This document shows positions 28,663-36,702 of a stretch of 64,000 nucleotides of DNA, piece by piece (positions within the stretch are counted from its first letter, which is position 1; each line of letters begins with the position of its first letter). The translations under genes and the position numbers were made by a program. Below the pieces are notes generated by a model that worked only from the letters and a program-made list of their open reading frames with translations, did no database searches and was not told where the DNA came from. Origin of the DNA: DATKPE01 sp035524335 (GTDB lineage: Bacteria; Bacteroidota; Ignavibacteria; UBA10030; SZUA-254); assembly GCA_035524335.1 (NCBI GenBank), contig DATKPE010000003.1:7018-71017 (forward strand), in the 5' to 3' direction.

Positions 28663-30993
28663 TCAGATTGAACTCCGTACGGCCTGCGCTAATGTGTTCT
28701 CCGGAGTGAATCCGCTCCTTTGCATACGGACGGCCGCATACACCTGTCCCAGGGCGATCCCGCCGTCGTTCGGGGGGACGCGCTGGTGCCAATAGGGCTG
28801 GAATTTTTCCTCGCGAAGGCGGTGGACCGACTGCTCCAGCAGTCGCCTGTTCTGGAAACAGCCCCCCGTGAGAACCACCCGTTCCAGGCCGACGGCACGG
28901 GCGACGGCGACGATGCTGTCGGCCAGTGTCGCATGGAACCGTGCCGAAATCCTTCCCGTTGAAATTCCGGCCGAAAGATCCGCCAGAATCCCGTTTACCA
29001 TTTCTCGCCAATCGACGATGAGCAGACCGTCTGCTCCGGGAGAGATCGGACATCGGTAGGGAACCTCTGCCGCCGGGTCCCCCGCAGAAAATTCGAGTTC
29101 CATCGCGGCCTGGCCTTCGTATTTCGTGAACTGGCGAAGGCCGGTCAGCGATGCGACGGCGTCGAACAGACGGCCCGCACTCGAACACGGAATTGTATGT
29201 CTCTTCTCCTTCAGCAACACGGCAAAATTCCTCCGCTCCTCACCGGTGCAGGCGCGGACGGGGGCGAGATCTGTCCGCTCAAAAAGGCTGTCGCCGAGGA
29301 GTTCGGAAAGGACACCGAGGGCGCTCCGCCGGGGTTCCTTCGCCGCCTGGTCGCCTCCAAGAAGCGGAAAAGGACGGAGCGAAGCTATTCTCCGCCACGA
29401 ATCATCCTCCACCGCAAAAAACTCTCCGCCCCAGACGGTGCCATCCGTGCCGTAGCCGGAGCCGTCCCAGGAAATGCCGAGGAGCCGGCCGTCAATCCGG
29501 TTGTCTGCCATGCAGGCGGCGACATGGGCATAGTGATGCTGAACCGTTTCGTGCTGAACAGGCATTTCGAGGGCGTACTTCGTCGAAAGGTAATCGGGGT
29601 GCCGGTCCATGACCACCGTCCCAGGGCTGAGCCGGTACATGCCGGCAAGGTCGGTGATCACGGCGGTGAAGGCATCGAACGCCTGATTCGATTCGAGATC
29701 TCCGATATGCTGGCTGAGGAACACATTTTCGCCCGCGGCGACGGCGACGGTATTTTTGAGATGCGCGCCGACGGCCAGAATGGTTTTCCCGGCCGGGACG
29801 TTCAAGCGGATGGGAAGAGGGGCGTAGCCGCGTGCACGGCGGAGAATATACTCCCTGCCGAGCACGATGCGGACGATCGAATCATCCACGTGCCGCCGGA
29901 TCGGTCTGTCGTGGAGCAGAAAATAATCCGCGATCCCGTTCAGGCGCCGGAGCGCCTCCCCGTTGTCGATGCAGATCGGTTCATCCGACAGATTTCCGCT
30001 CGTCGCGACGACGGGTCGGCCGATTCCGCGGGTGATGAGATGATGCAGAGGATTGGACGGAAGCAGGACGCCAAGCGCGGGATTTCCGGGGGCAACATCC
30101 TCCGCGACAGCGAGCATGCCGGCATCCCACCGCCTCGTCAGAAGCACGATCGGAGATTCCGGTGAGAGGAGTATGCGCTCTTCGAGCGGCTGAACATCGC
30201 AGACCTCCCGTACCTGTCCGATGCCGGGGAACAGGACGGCGAACGGTTTTTCCTCGCGGTGCTTTCTGACGCGGAGCCGCTGGACCGCCTCGCGGTTGCC
30301 CGCGTCCGCAAGGAGATGGAAACCGCCGACCCCCTTGACTGCGACGATTTTTCCGGCTCTCAGGAGATCACACACCGAAACGATCGCATCCGCCGCGGCC
30401 GCGATCTGCTTCCCCGATCCGTCGGCCAGACTGATTTCCGGTCCGCAGTCGGGGCAGGCGATCGGTTCCGCGTGAAACCGCCGGTCCGCGGGGTCCTCGT
30501 ACTCCTTCCGGCAGGCGTCACACATCGGAAAATGCCGCATCGTGGTCGATGCGCGATCATACGGAAGCCGTTCGATAATCGAGAACCGGGGACCGCAGTT
30601 GGTGCAGTTGATGAACGGATAGCCGAACCGCCTGTCCGCGGGGTCGGTCATCTCCCTGAGGCAATCCGGACAAACGGCGATATCGGGCAGAATCAGCGCC
30701 TGCGGCTCATCATCCGCCTCGCTCGCCCGAATCTCGAATTTTGAATATCCGGCGGGATCGAGGGAAACGGCTTCACAGCTCTGGATGGAGGCGAGCGCAG
30801 GCTTCTCTTTTCCGATACGGATCAGAAATTCCGTCAATGAATTTTCCTCCCCCTCCGCCTCGATATAAACGCCCCGGGACGAATTGAGGACCCACCCGGT
30901 AAGACCGAGGGATGCGGCGAGCCGGTAGATGAACGGCCTGAAACCGACCCCCTGGACTGCACCCCGGATGACGATGTGGCTCCGCCGGATCAT
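28663..30993 (-). CDS. hypF: Carbamoyltransferase HypF
   Basis: A 776-residue enzyme that converts carbamoyl phosphate into the thiocarbamate on HypE, the source of the cyanide ligands. Domains in order: acylphosphatase (VQGVGFRPFIYRLA, residues about 14-27), two zinc-finger pairs (CPDC...CTNC and CDAC...CPDC, about 108-185), a YrdC-like nucleotide-binding domain, and a Kae1/TobZ-like domain with HHYAHVAACMADN. All are intact. The start overlaps the hypB stop by 4 nt. Confidence 0.97.
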   Translation of the reverse strand: MIRRSHIVIRGAVQGVGFRPFIYRLAASLGLTGWVLNSSRGVYIEAEGEENSLTEFLIRIGKEKPALASIQSCEAVSLDPAGYSKFEIRASEADDEPQALILPDIAVCPDCLREMTDPADRRFGYPFINCTNCGPRFSIIERLPYDRASTTMRHFPMCDACRKEYEDPADRRFHAEPIACPDCGPEISLADGSGKQIAAAADAIVSVCDLLRAGKIVAVKGVGGFHLLADAGNREAVQRLRVRKHREEKPFAVLFPGIGQVREVCDVQPLEERILLSPESPIVLLTRRWDAGMLAVAEDVAPGNPALGVLLPSNPLHHLITRGIGRPVVATSGNLSDEPICIDNGEALRRLNGIADYFLLHDRPIRRHVDDSIVRIVLGREYILRRARGYAPLPIRLNVPAGKTILAVGAHLKNTVAVAAGENVFLSQHIGDLESNQAFDAFTAVITDLAGMYRLSPGTVVMDRHPDYLSTKYALEMPVQHETVQHHYAHVAACMADNRIDGRLLGISWDGSGYGTDGTVWGGEFFAVEDDSWRRIASLRPFPLLGGDQAAKEPRRSALGVLSELLGDSLFERTDLAPVRACTGEERRNFAVLLKEKRHTIPCSSAGRLFDAVASLTGLRQFTKYEGQAAMELEFSAGDPAAEVPYRCPISPGADGLLIVDWREMVNGILADLSAGISTGRISARFHATLADSIVAVARAVGLERVVLTGGCFQNRRLLEQSVHRLREEKFQPYWHQRVPPNDGGIALGQVYAAVRMQRSGFTPENTLAQAVRSSI

Positions 30994-31646
30994 ACCGTCC
31001 CGCGCATCTCCGCTTCCAGCCAGTTACACCAACCGTCGATGCCCTCTCCCGTCGTGCACGAGGTCCGGAAAATCCTCAGCGCAGGATTCACCGCGCGGGC
31101 ATTTGATTCCAGCACCCGGATATCACACGGCAGATGAGGAAGGAGATCGATCTTGTTGATGATCAGAACGGCGGAGTTCAGAAAGACACCCGGATATTTC
31201 AGCGGTTTGTCATCCCCCTCCGTCGTGCTCGCGACGACAATTTTCAATTTCTCGCCGAGATCATAGTTCGCAGGACAGACCAGATTGCCGACATTTTCAA
31301 TGATCAGAAGATGTATCGCCTTCAGATCGAGCCTGTCGAGAGCGCTCTGCACAAGAGCGGCGTCGAGGTGACAGCCGCCGCGGGTGACGATCTGGACGGC
31401 GGGAACGTTGTACCGTGCAATCCGCTGTGCATCGAGATCGGTTTGGACGTCCCCTTCGATCACCGCGAGCGGAACACGCGGATGCAGTCGGGCGATCATC
31501 TGTTCAAGAAGGGATGTTTTTCCCGCCCCCGGCGAACTGAGAATGTTGATGCACGTGATGTCGTGCTCAGCGATCCGCGCCCTGTTGAGAGCGGCTAATT
31601 CATCGTTCTTTGCGAGTATGTTCCGTTCGATCGTAATGACACTCAT
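30990..31646 (-). CDS. hypB: Hydrogenase nickel incorporation GTPase HypB
   Basis: A 218-residue SIMIBI-class GTPase that drives nickel insertion into the hydrogenase large subunit. The P-loop LSSPGAGKTSL is at residues about 36-46. The EGDVQTDLDA segment and the metal-site motif GGCHLDA are present, as is NKIDLLP for guanine recognition. It lacks the N-terminal His-rich nickel-storage stretch found in some HypB proteins. It overlaps hypA and hypF by 4 nt each. Confidence 0.97.
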   Translation of the reverse strand: MSVITIERNILAKNDELAALNRARIAEHDITCINILSSPGAGKTSLLEQMIARLHPRVPLAVIEGDVQTDLDAQRIARYNVPAVQIVTRGGCHLDAALVQSALDRLDLKAIHLLIIENVGNLVCPANYDLGEKLKIVVASTTEGDDKPLKYPGVFLNSAVLIINKIDLLPHLPCDIRVLESNARAVNPALRIFRTSCTTGEGIDGWCNWLEAEMRGTV

Positions 31647-32008
31647 GCACCCTCCGTGGTATCTGCTTCGGCCAGCTCACATTCCAGCACCTGAAGTTCC
31701 ATGCCTGATGAGACCGTCATCCCGGGTGATCCGCAGTTCGGGCAGGCTGAAAATATTTCCTCCATCGGCGATTCTGCACCGCACGCGGGGCATCGACCGG
31801 CAAGAGGTACGGACTCGATCACCAGCATCGAACCCTTGAGACGGGTTTCGCGTTTCATCACATCAAAACAGAATTCCAGCGACTCGGGCACAACGCCGGC
31901 GGCCGAACCGACCCTTATCCTGATCGACCGTACTGATTCAAGCCGGTCCTGCGGACATTGCTGATGTACTATGTCGAGGATATTCCCTGCTATCGACATC
32001 TCATGCAT
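31643..32008 (-). CDS. hypA: Hydrogenase nickel chaperone HypA
   Basis: A 121-residue nickel chaperone. It starts MHEMSI, so His2 is available as nickel ligand. The zinc site is CPAC...CPNC near residues 73-95. The ATG at 32008 is chosen because His2 must follow the initiator Met; an in-frame ATG at 32128 lies upstream of the predicted promoter. First gene of the hypABFCDE operon, 31 nt downstream of a sigma-54-type element. Confidence 0.96.
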   Translation of the reverse strand: MHEMSIAGNILDIVHQQCPQDRLESVRSIRIRVGSAAGVVPESLEFCFDVMKRETRLKGSMLVIESVPLAGRCPACGAESPMEEIFSACPNCGSPGMTVSSGMELQVLECELAEADTTEGA

Positions 32009-32038
32009 GGCGGATGAAAGGCTGTTTGAAAGGGATTC

Positions 32039-32054
32039 CGCAAATAGTGCGCCA
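32039..32054 (-). promoter_or_regulatory. Predicted sigma-54 (-24/-12) promoter of the hyp operon
   Basis: The minus strand reads TGGCGCACTATTTGCG. It matches TGGCACG-N4-TTGCW with the invariant GG and GC separated by exactly 10 nt; three non-invariant positions differ. The start would fall about 20 nt before the hypA ATG. Hydrogenase and hyp genes are classic sigma-54 targets in other bacteria. No enhancer-binding activator gene is in the window. Confidence 0.6.
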
Positions 32055-32185
32055 CGGATTGGCGGAAGGCATCCGCATTTTATCCCGCCCGGGAGGCAGA
32101 AGTGGGGTTTTCTCTCAATATCGCACAATCGGCACCGGCGGTCTCTCAGCGTTGAGAATTGCCTCCGGATCGGTCTGCGGTCTGG

Positions 32186-32911
32186 TCAGATCGTTCCGAG
32201 CATCCGGACGATCGCCGCAACCCGGGCCTTTTCGACGACCCGGTTCTGGCCGAACGAACGCGTGAACGGTCCCTTCGCACGGTCCGGTTCTCCCTCCACC
32301 CCGCTTCCGATGTGAACCTCGCCGGCGCGGGTGGAGCGGAGGAACGGACGCAGGTTTCCGGCATTGATGCCTCCGCCCGGAAGGATCGTGACACGCCGGC
32401 CGGCCCTGAGAATCAGTGAGCGGATCCGGACCGCTCCCGCGGGCGCGGAGGATTTTCCGCCGGCGGTCAGAAGACGATCGACCCCCAGATCGGCGAGTTC
32501 GTTGAGCGCCTCTACCGGATCCGGCGCAGAATCGAACGCCCGGTGAAATGTGACGCTCATCGGACGGGCGATCCGGACGAGCCCCGCAGTGCGCTTTCGA
32601 TCGATGCGGTTTTCCGGGAGGAGAATGCCGAAGACGACGCCGTCGGCTCCGAGATCCTTCGCAACCGCAATGTCCCGGCGCATCACCTCCATCTCGGCGG
32701 CAGTATAACAGAAATCCCCGGCCCGCGGCCGGATAAGGACATGAATCGGAATCGGCACCGCATCACGCACACCGGCGATGAGTCCCGCACTCGGGGTGGT
32801 TCCGCCCATCGGGCGGTTTGCACAGAGCTCGATGCGGTCGGCGCCTCCTTTGAAGGCCGCCACCGCGTCGTCGACCGACCCGAGGCAAATCTCAAGTTTA
32901 ATTCTGTTCAT
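32186..32911 (-). CDS. cutC: CutC family protein
   Basis: A 241-residue TIM-barrel protein of the CutC family, historically linked to copper homeostasis though the biochemical role is unsettled. Signatures include the N-terminal LEICLGSVDDA, AFKGGADRIELC and the IHVLIRPRAGDF and VTFHRAFD blocks. It starts 24 nt after the GH20 stop on the same strand, so it is probably co-transcribed with it. It is not near the copper module at 56980-60115. Confidence 0.93.
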   Translation of the reverse strand: MNRIKLEICLGSVDDAVAAFKGGADRIELCANRPMGGTTPSAGLIAGVRDAVPIPIHVLIRPRAGDFCYTAAEMEVMRRDIAVAKDLGADGVVFGILLPENRIDRKRTAGLVRIARPMSVTFHRAFDSAPDPVEALNELADLGVDRLLTAGGKSSAPAGAVRIRSLILRAGRRVTILPGGGINAGNLRPFLRSTRAGEVHIGSGVEGEPDRAKGPFTRSFGQNRVVEKARVAAIVRMLGTI

Positions 32912-32935
32912 GGGTTCCGGGTCATCCTTCCCGCG

Positions 32936-35236
32936 CTATTTTTCAATCGCCAGCTCATCGACAAAAAGCCACGCGCTGTTCCCTGAGCCGGGCTTCCCCT
33001 CCGGAATCCTGCCGGCATTCCGGGCAACGATGCGGACAAACCGGGCTGACTGCGTGCCGAGATCCAGAGCGATGACCGCCCCGGACCTATGGATCTGCAT
33101 CGAGTCGAGCTCCCCGATCATCGTCATCGAAGCCGAGTCGTTTCCTGCATATACCGTCAGATGCCGTGGCGGATAGATCCAGCTCGCCTCCGCGCCGACA
33201 AATGAGGTGCGCAGGCGGGAAAAGCCGGTGACCGCTCCAAGGTCGATCGTGGCGTCCAGATCAGGTCCCCAGAACCCCAGCCAGTTCTGTCCGAAGCGGG
33301 CCGTATCTCCCCTGATCCCGTCGACAAGGGTGGATGGACCATGGCCCGGATAATTCTGATGAGCGGGCGCGGCAAGCCGGATCGGTTTCCCTGTCGAGAG
33401 CGATATTTCAAACCGCTGACCGGTGATCGCGCTCAGCATGCGGTCGCCCTCCAGATACGCCGCTTTTATGGTAACTGAATGATCGACCGGAATGGGCGTT
33501 TTGTACAGGGTTGACGACGCCGACGGATCGGAACCGTCGAGGGTGTAGCGGATCCCGCCGGAGGTGAACGGTGAATGGAGTTCCACGGCGAGTACCTTCC
33601 CGGTGCCGGCCGGAACCGGAAGAATCGTGACTTCATACAAGGCGCGGGAATAATTGACACCGATCGAATCGAGAAGCGGCAGGCCGGCAATGAGCCTCTG
33701 CTGAAAGTCGCTGTAGACACGGCTCGATTCCGGCGTCCAGTCCACCTCGGCCAGTGCCGCTGTCCGGGGGTATGCCATATATTCGACCTGCCGGGGCGTG
33801 GGGATATATTCTGTCCACACATTCCCCTGGGCGCCGAGGATATGGCTTTGTTCCTCCGGAGTGAGACCGGACGGAACGGGGTCGTACGAGTAGACCTTTT
33901 CAACCGTGGTATAACCGCCGATGGCGAGCGGTTCGGTCGCAGGATTTCCCTGGTAATAATCGAAATAGCAGTACCCCCCGGGGGTCATCACGACATCGTG
34001 CCGCATCCGCGCCGCGGCGGTTCCTCCTTCGGTTCCGCGCCAGCTCATGACCGCCGCATCGGGGGGAAGGCCCCCTTCCAGAATTTCGTCCCAGCCGATG
34101 CTCCTCTTCCCTTTGGCTGTGAGGAACTGACCGATCTGCCGGATGAAATAGCTCTGCAGTTCATCCTCATTCTTCAATCCCTCGCTCTTGATCAGGGCCT
34201 GGCAGTGTGCGCACGCCTTCCAGCGGGTTTTCGGCACTTCGTCCCCGCCGATGTGGATGTAGGGGCCGGGGAAAATGTCGCACACCTCCGAGAGGACATC
34301 TTCCAGGAAAGAGAATGTCTCCTTTTTCGGACAGAAGACATCGTCGTAGACACCCCAGGCCCGGCCGACCTCAAAAGGTCCCCCGGTACAGGAAAGTGCG
34401 GGGTAGGACGCCAGGGCGGCAAGGGCATGTCCCGGCATTTCGATTTCGGGAACGATGGTGACATGCCGGTCGGCGGCATACGACACAAGATCGCGGAGCT
34501 GACTCTGGGAATACCATCCGCCGTACCGGAGAGAATCGAATTTCTGCGCGCTGTACGGTCCCACCATCGACCCGGCGCGATACCCGCCGACCTGCATGAG
34601 GCGGGGATATTTCCGGATTTCGATGCGCCATCCCTGATCGTCCGTCAGATGGAGATGGAATGTATTCATCTTGTAGACCGACATGAGATCGACGTACTTC
34701 TTCAGAAATTCGACCGGGAAGAAATGGCGGCAGACGTCAAGATGGAGGCCGCGCCACCGGAAGCGGGGATAGTCGGTGATCTCGAGTCCCGGAATTTCGA
34801 GTTTCCCGCCCGTCGTGAGGGTGAACAACTGCCGGAGCGTCTGTTCGCCGTAAAATATCCCCGCCGGGCTTCCCCGGAGATTTATCCGACGGTCGGTGAC
34901 GCTCAGATGATATCCTTCCGGGCCGAGGAGGGAGTCGACGGCCGATTCCAGCGTTATGGTGTTGTCCGTCGGAGCGCCTCCGATGATGATGCGCACCTCC
35001 GCCCGGGTCCGCGCGCCGATCCAGCGGGCAAGAAAGTCAGCTTCAGTTTCGAGTGATCGGTCGAGAGCCCTGATCGCGGTCGTCCGGGTGATCGTGAAGC
35101 TGTCGCCCGTCCTGTGAACGGAGACCGGGAGAGGTATCAGCGGCAGACGATCGGCAGGGCCGGCGGTCGAGGGAGCAGTGCCGACGACCAGCAGGATAAA
35201 GAAAAGTGATATGACGAGGCGGATATGCAGTTTCAT
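32936..35236 (-). CDS. GH20 beta-N-acetylhexosaminidase, secreted, with C-terminal binding modules
   Basis: A 766-residue exo-hexosaminidase that removes terminal GlcNAc/GalNAc from glycans by substrate-assisted catalysis. A signal peptide (about residues 1-25) precedes the GH20b domain and the barrel. The catalytic pair Asp332-Glu333 lies in HIGGDEVPKTRW. The conserved RGLHLDVCRHFFP and HLHLTDDQGWR blocks are intact. The C-terminus has a chitobiase-like domain (YTLDGSDPS) and a discoidin-like domain ending AWLFVDELAIE, the same pair as in the GH92 protein. The ATG at 35236 was chosen for its signal peptide; 35248 and 35317 are in frame. It lies 49 nt after xdhC, so read-through from the purine operon is possible. 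Confidence 0.95.
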   Translation of the reverse strand: MKLHIRLVISLFFILLVVGTAPSTAGPADRLPLIPLPVSVHRTGDSFTITRTTAIRALDRSLETEADFLARWIGARTRAEVRIIIGGAPTDNTITLESAVDSLLGPEGYHLSVTDRRINLRGSPAGIFYGEQTLRQLFTLTTGGKLEIPGLEITDYPRFRWRGLHLDVCRHFFPVEFLKKYVDLMSVYKMNTFHLHLTDDQGWRIEIRKYPRLMQVGGYRAGSMVGPYSAQKFDSLRYGGWYSQSQLRDLVSYAADRHVTIVPEIEMPGHALAALASYPALSCTGGPFEVGRAWGVYDDVFCPKKETFSFLEDVLSEVCDIFPGPYIHIGGDEVPKTRWKACAHCQALIKSEGLKNEDELQSYFIRQIGQFLTAKGKRSIGWDEILEGGLPPDAAVMSWRGTEGGTAAARMRHDVVMTPGGYCYFDYYQGNPATEPLAIGGYTTVEKVYSYDPVPSGLTPEEQSHILGAQGNVWTEYIPTPRQVEYMAYPRTAALAEVDWTPESSRVYSDFQQRLIAGLPLLDSIGVNYSRALYEVTILPVPAGTGKVLAVELHSPFTSGGIRYTLDGSDPSASSTLYKTPIPVDHSVTIKAAYLEGDRMLSAITGQRFEISLSTGKPIRLAAPAHQNYPGHGPSTLVDGIRGDTARFGQNWLGFWGPDLDATIDLGAVTGFSRLRTSFVGAEASWIYPPRHLTVYAGNDSASMTMIGELDSMQIHRSGAVIALDLGTQSARFVRIVARNAGRIPEGKPGSGNSAWLFVDELAIEK

Positions 35237-35285
35237 AATCGTGAACATACGAAGACGGCGCGCTCCGGGCAAGTATGGAGGGCAT

Positions 35286-36092
35286 TCATCCCGGATTCCG
35301 GCCGTACTTGACGGCAATCAGCTGGGCCGCGATGCTGACGGCGATTTCTTCGGGAGTATGCGAGCCGATGGAAATTCCCACCGGGGCGAAGACCGGTGCG
35401 AGCAGTTTCCGGTCGATTCCGTCCGCGAGGAGCCGGTCGAAGAGTTCCCGGACCTTTTTCGCACTGCCGAGGAGTCCAAGATACCGGCACTCTTTGCCGA
35501 GGCAGGCCCGGATAGCCTGTTCATCATACTTGTGCCCGTGTGTCATGATGACGATGAAGGTCTCCGGAGAAAATTCGATATGTTCTGCGATATCGCGGAT
35601 AGGGGTACAGACGGTGCGGGAGGCGCCCGGATGTTTTTGTGCCGTCGACCACTCCTCCCGGTCGTCGAGCACCGTGACGGTGAAACCGCACCGAGATGCG
35701 AGCGATGAAAGAGCGGCGCCGCAGTGTCCGCCGCCGACGATGTACAGCGGCGCTCCGGTGAACAGCGGCTCGATGAGAATTTCCTGCCATCCTCCGCACA
35801 CCATGCCGGTCTTCTCGGCATCCGCGCCGCCGTCGCCAAGATCATAGCACCAATGCGCAAGCAGAGCCGGCCGTTCCCGCATGATCCGGTCGATGACTCT
35901 GCGTTCGATCTCCCCGCCTCCCACGGTCCCCGCGCGCCGTCCCGTCCGGTCGACGATCATCTTCATGCCCGGTTCCACCGGCGTTGAACCGTCTGTCGCA
36001 ATGACCGTCGCGATCCAGACCGGCGTCCGCCGGAGTTCCGCGTCGGCGAGCAGGCCGTAGAACGCCGCCGGGCCGCTTCCGTCATCAATCAT
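35286..36092 (-). CDS. xdhC: XdhC family molybdenum hydroxylase maturation factor
   Basis: A 268-residue XdhC/CoxI protein. Such proteins bind molybdenum cofactor, help add the sulfido ligand, and insert it into xanthine-dehydrogenase-type apoenzymes. The N-terminal domain has GSTPVEPGMKMIV and GTVGGGEIE; the C-terminal Rossmann domain begins LYIVGGGHCG. The ATG at 36092 lies 10 nt after mocA; the frame continues upstream to 36221 inside mocA. Last gene of the 13-gene operon. Its presence argues that at least one hydroxylase here uses a sulfurated molybdenum cofactor. Confidence 0.92.
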   Translation of the reverse strand: MIDDGSGPAAFYGLLADAELRRTPVWIATVIATDGSTPVEPGMKMIVDRTGRRAGTVGGGEIERRVIDRIMRERPALLAHWCYDLGDGGADAEKTGMVCGGWQEILIEPLFTGAPLYIVGGGHCGAALSSLASRCGFTVTVLDDREEWSTAQKHPGASRTVCTPIRDIAEHIEFSPETFIVIMTHGHKYDEQAIRACLGKECRYLGLLGSAKKVRELFDRLLADGIDRKLLAPVFAPVGISIGSHTPEEIAVSIAAQLIAVKYGRNPG

Positions 36093-36102
36093 ATCATGCC
36101 TC

Positions 36103-36702
36103 TCATCGTTCGACAGCAGTATTGAACCTGGCCGCATCGGCCGGTGAGTTGAGGTTTCCGAGAATGCCGATGTCCCTGCAGGCGGTGTAGCAGATCTCCG
36201 ATCCCGTTCCATGCAGTACATCCTTCAGCCGAAGGCCCTTGTCCGCCCGCAGTATCCGGGCAAAGAGATTCCGGGGAATCACGATCGGATGACCAGCCTG
36301 ACGGTTCAGCGAGGGAATGATGACTGCCTCCGGCCGCAGAGCCGATTTGTGCAGGAGCAGCTCATAGGTGGCCGGCGCCACGAGCGGATGATCGACCGGT
36401 ATCAGGATCACCTTCTGCTTGCCGGCAAAATGAGCGAGGCCGACTTGCACGGAGGAGAGCATTCCGGATTCGGGCGACGGATTGACGGCGACCGGAAGAT
36501 TCGGGAAGGTATCCGCGATCCAGTCCGTGTCGGCCGGTCTCAGAATACAGATCAGGTCCGTCACGCCGGCTGCGGCAACCGCGTCGGTGATCCGTTCAAT
36601 GAAATAGACGCCCCCCGCCTTCATCCGTACTTTCGGGGTGCCCATGCGGGCGCCGTTGCCGGCCGCAAGAACGATGGCTCCGACCGATCCTGTCCCGGTC
36701 AT
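36103..36702 (-). CDS. mocA: MocA-like molybdenum cofactor cytidylyltransferase
   Basis: A 199-residue nucleotidyltransferase. The signature LAAGNGARMGTPK (residues 12-24) and the metal-site PVDHP motif place it in the MobA/MocA group. MocA makes the cytosine dinucleotide form of molybdenum cofactor used by many xanthine-dehydrogenase-family enzymes; E. coli YgfJ in the comparable cluster is a relative. It overlaps the upstream PLP enzyme gene by 4 nt and precedes xdhC, so it supplies cofactor for the two hydroxylases of this operon. Confidence 0.88.
   Translation of the reverse strand: MTGTGSVGAIVLAAGNGARMGTPKVRMKAGGVYFIERITDAVAAAGVTDLICILRPADTDWIADTFPNLPVAVNPSPESGMLSSVQVGLAHFAGKQKVILIPVDHPLVAPATYELLLHKSALRPEAVIIPSLNRQAGHPIVIPRNLFARILRADKGLRLKDVLHGTGSEICYTACRDIGILGNLNSPADAARFNTAVER

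Noticed and set aside
32144..32157. Short palindrome TCTCAGCGTTGAGA upstream of hypA
   Set aside because: Five-base arms are common by chance, and it lies about 90 bases upstream of the better sigma-54 match without other support.
33575..35056. A 493-codon plus-strand frame inside the GH20 gene
   Set aside because: Antisense shadow of a gene with an intact Asp-Glu catalytic pair.
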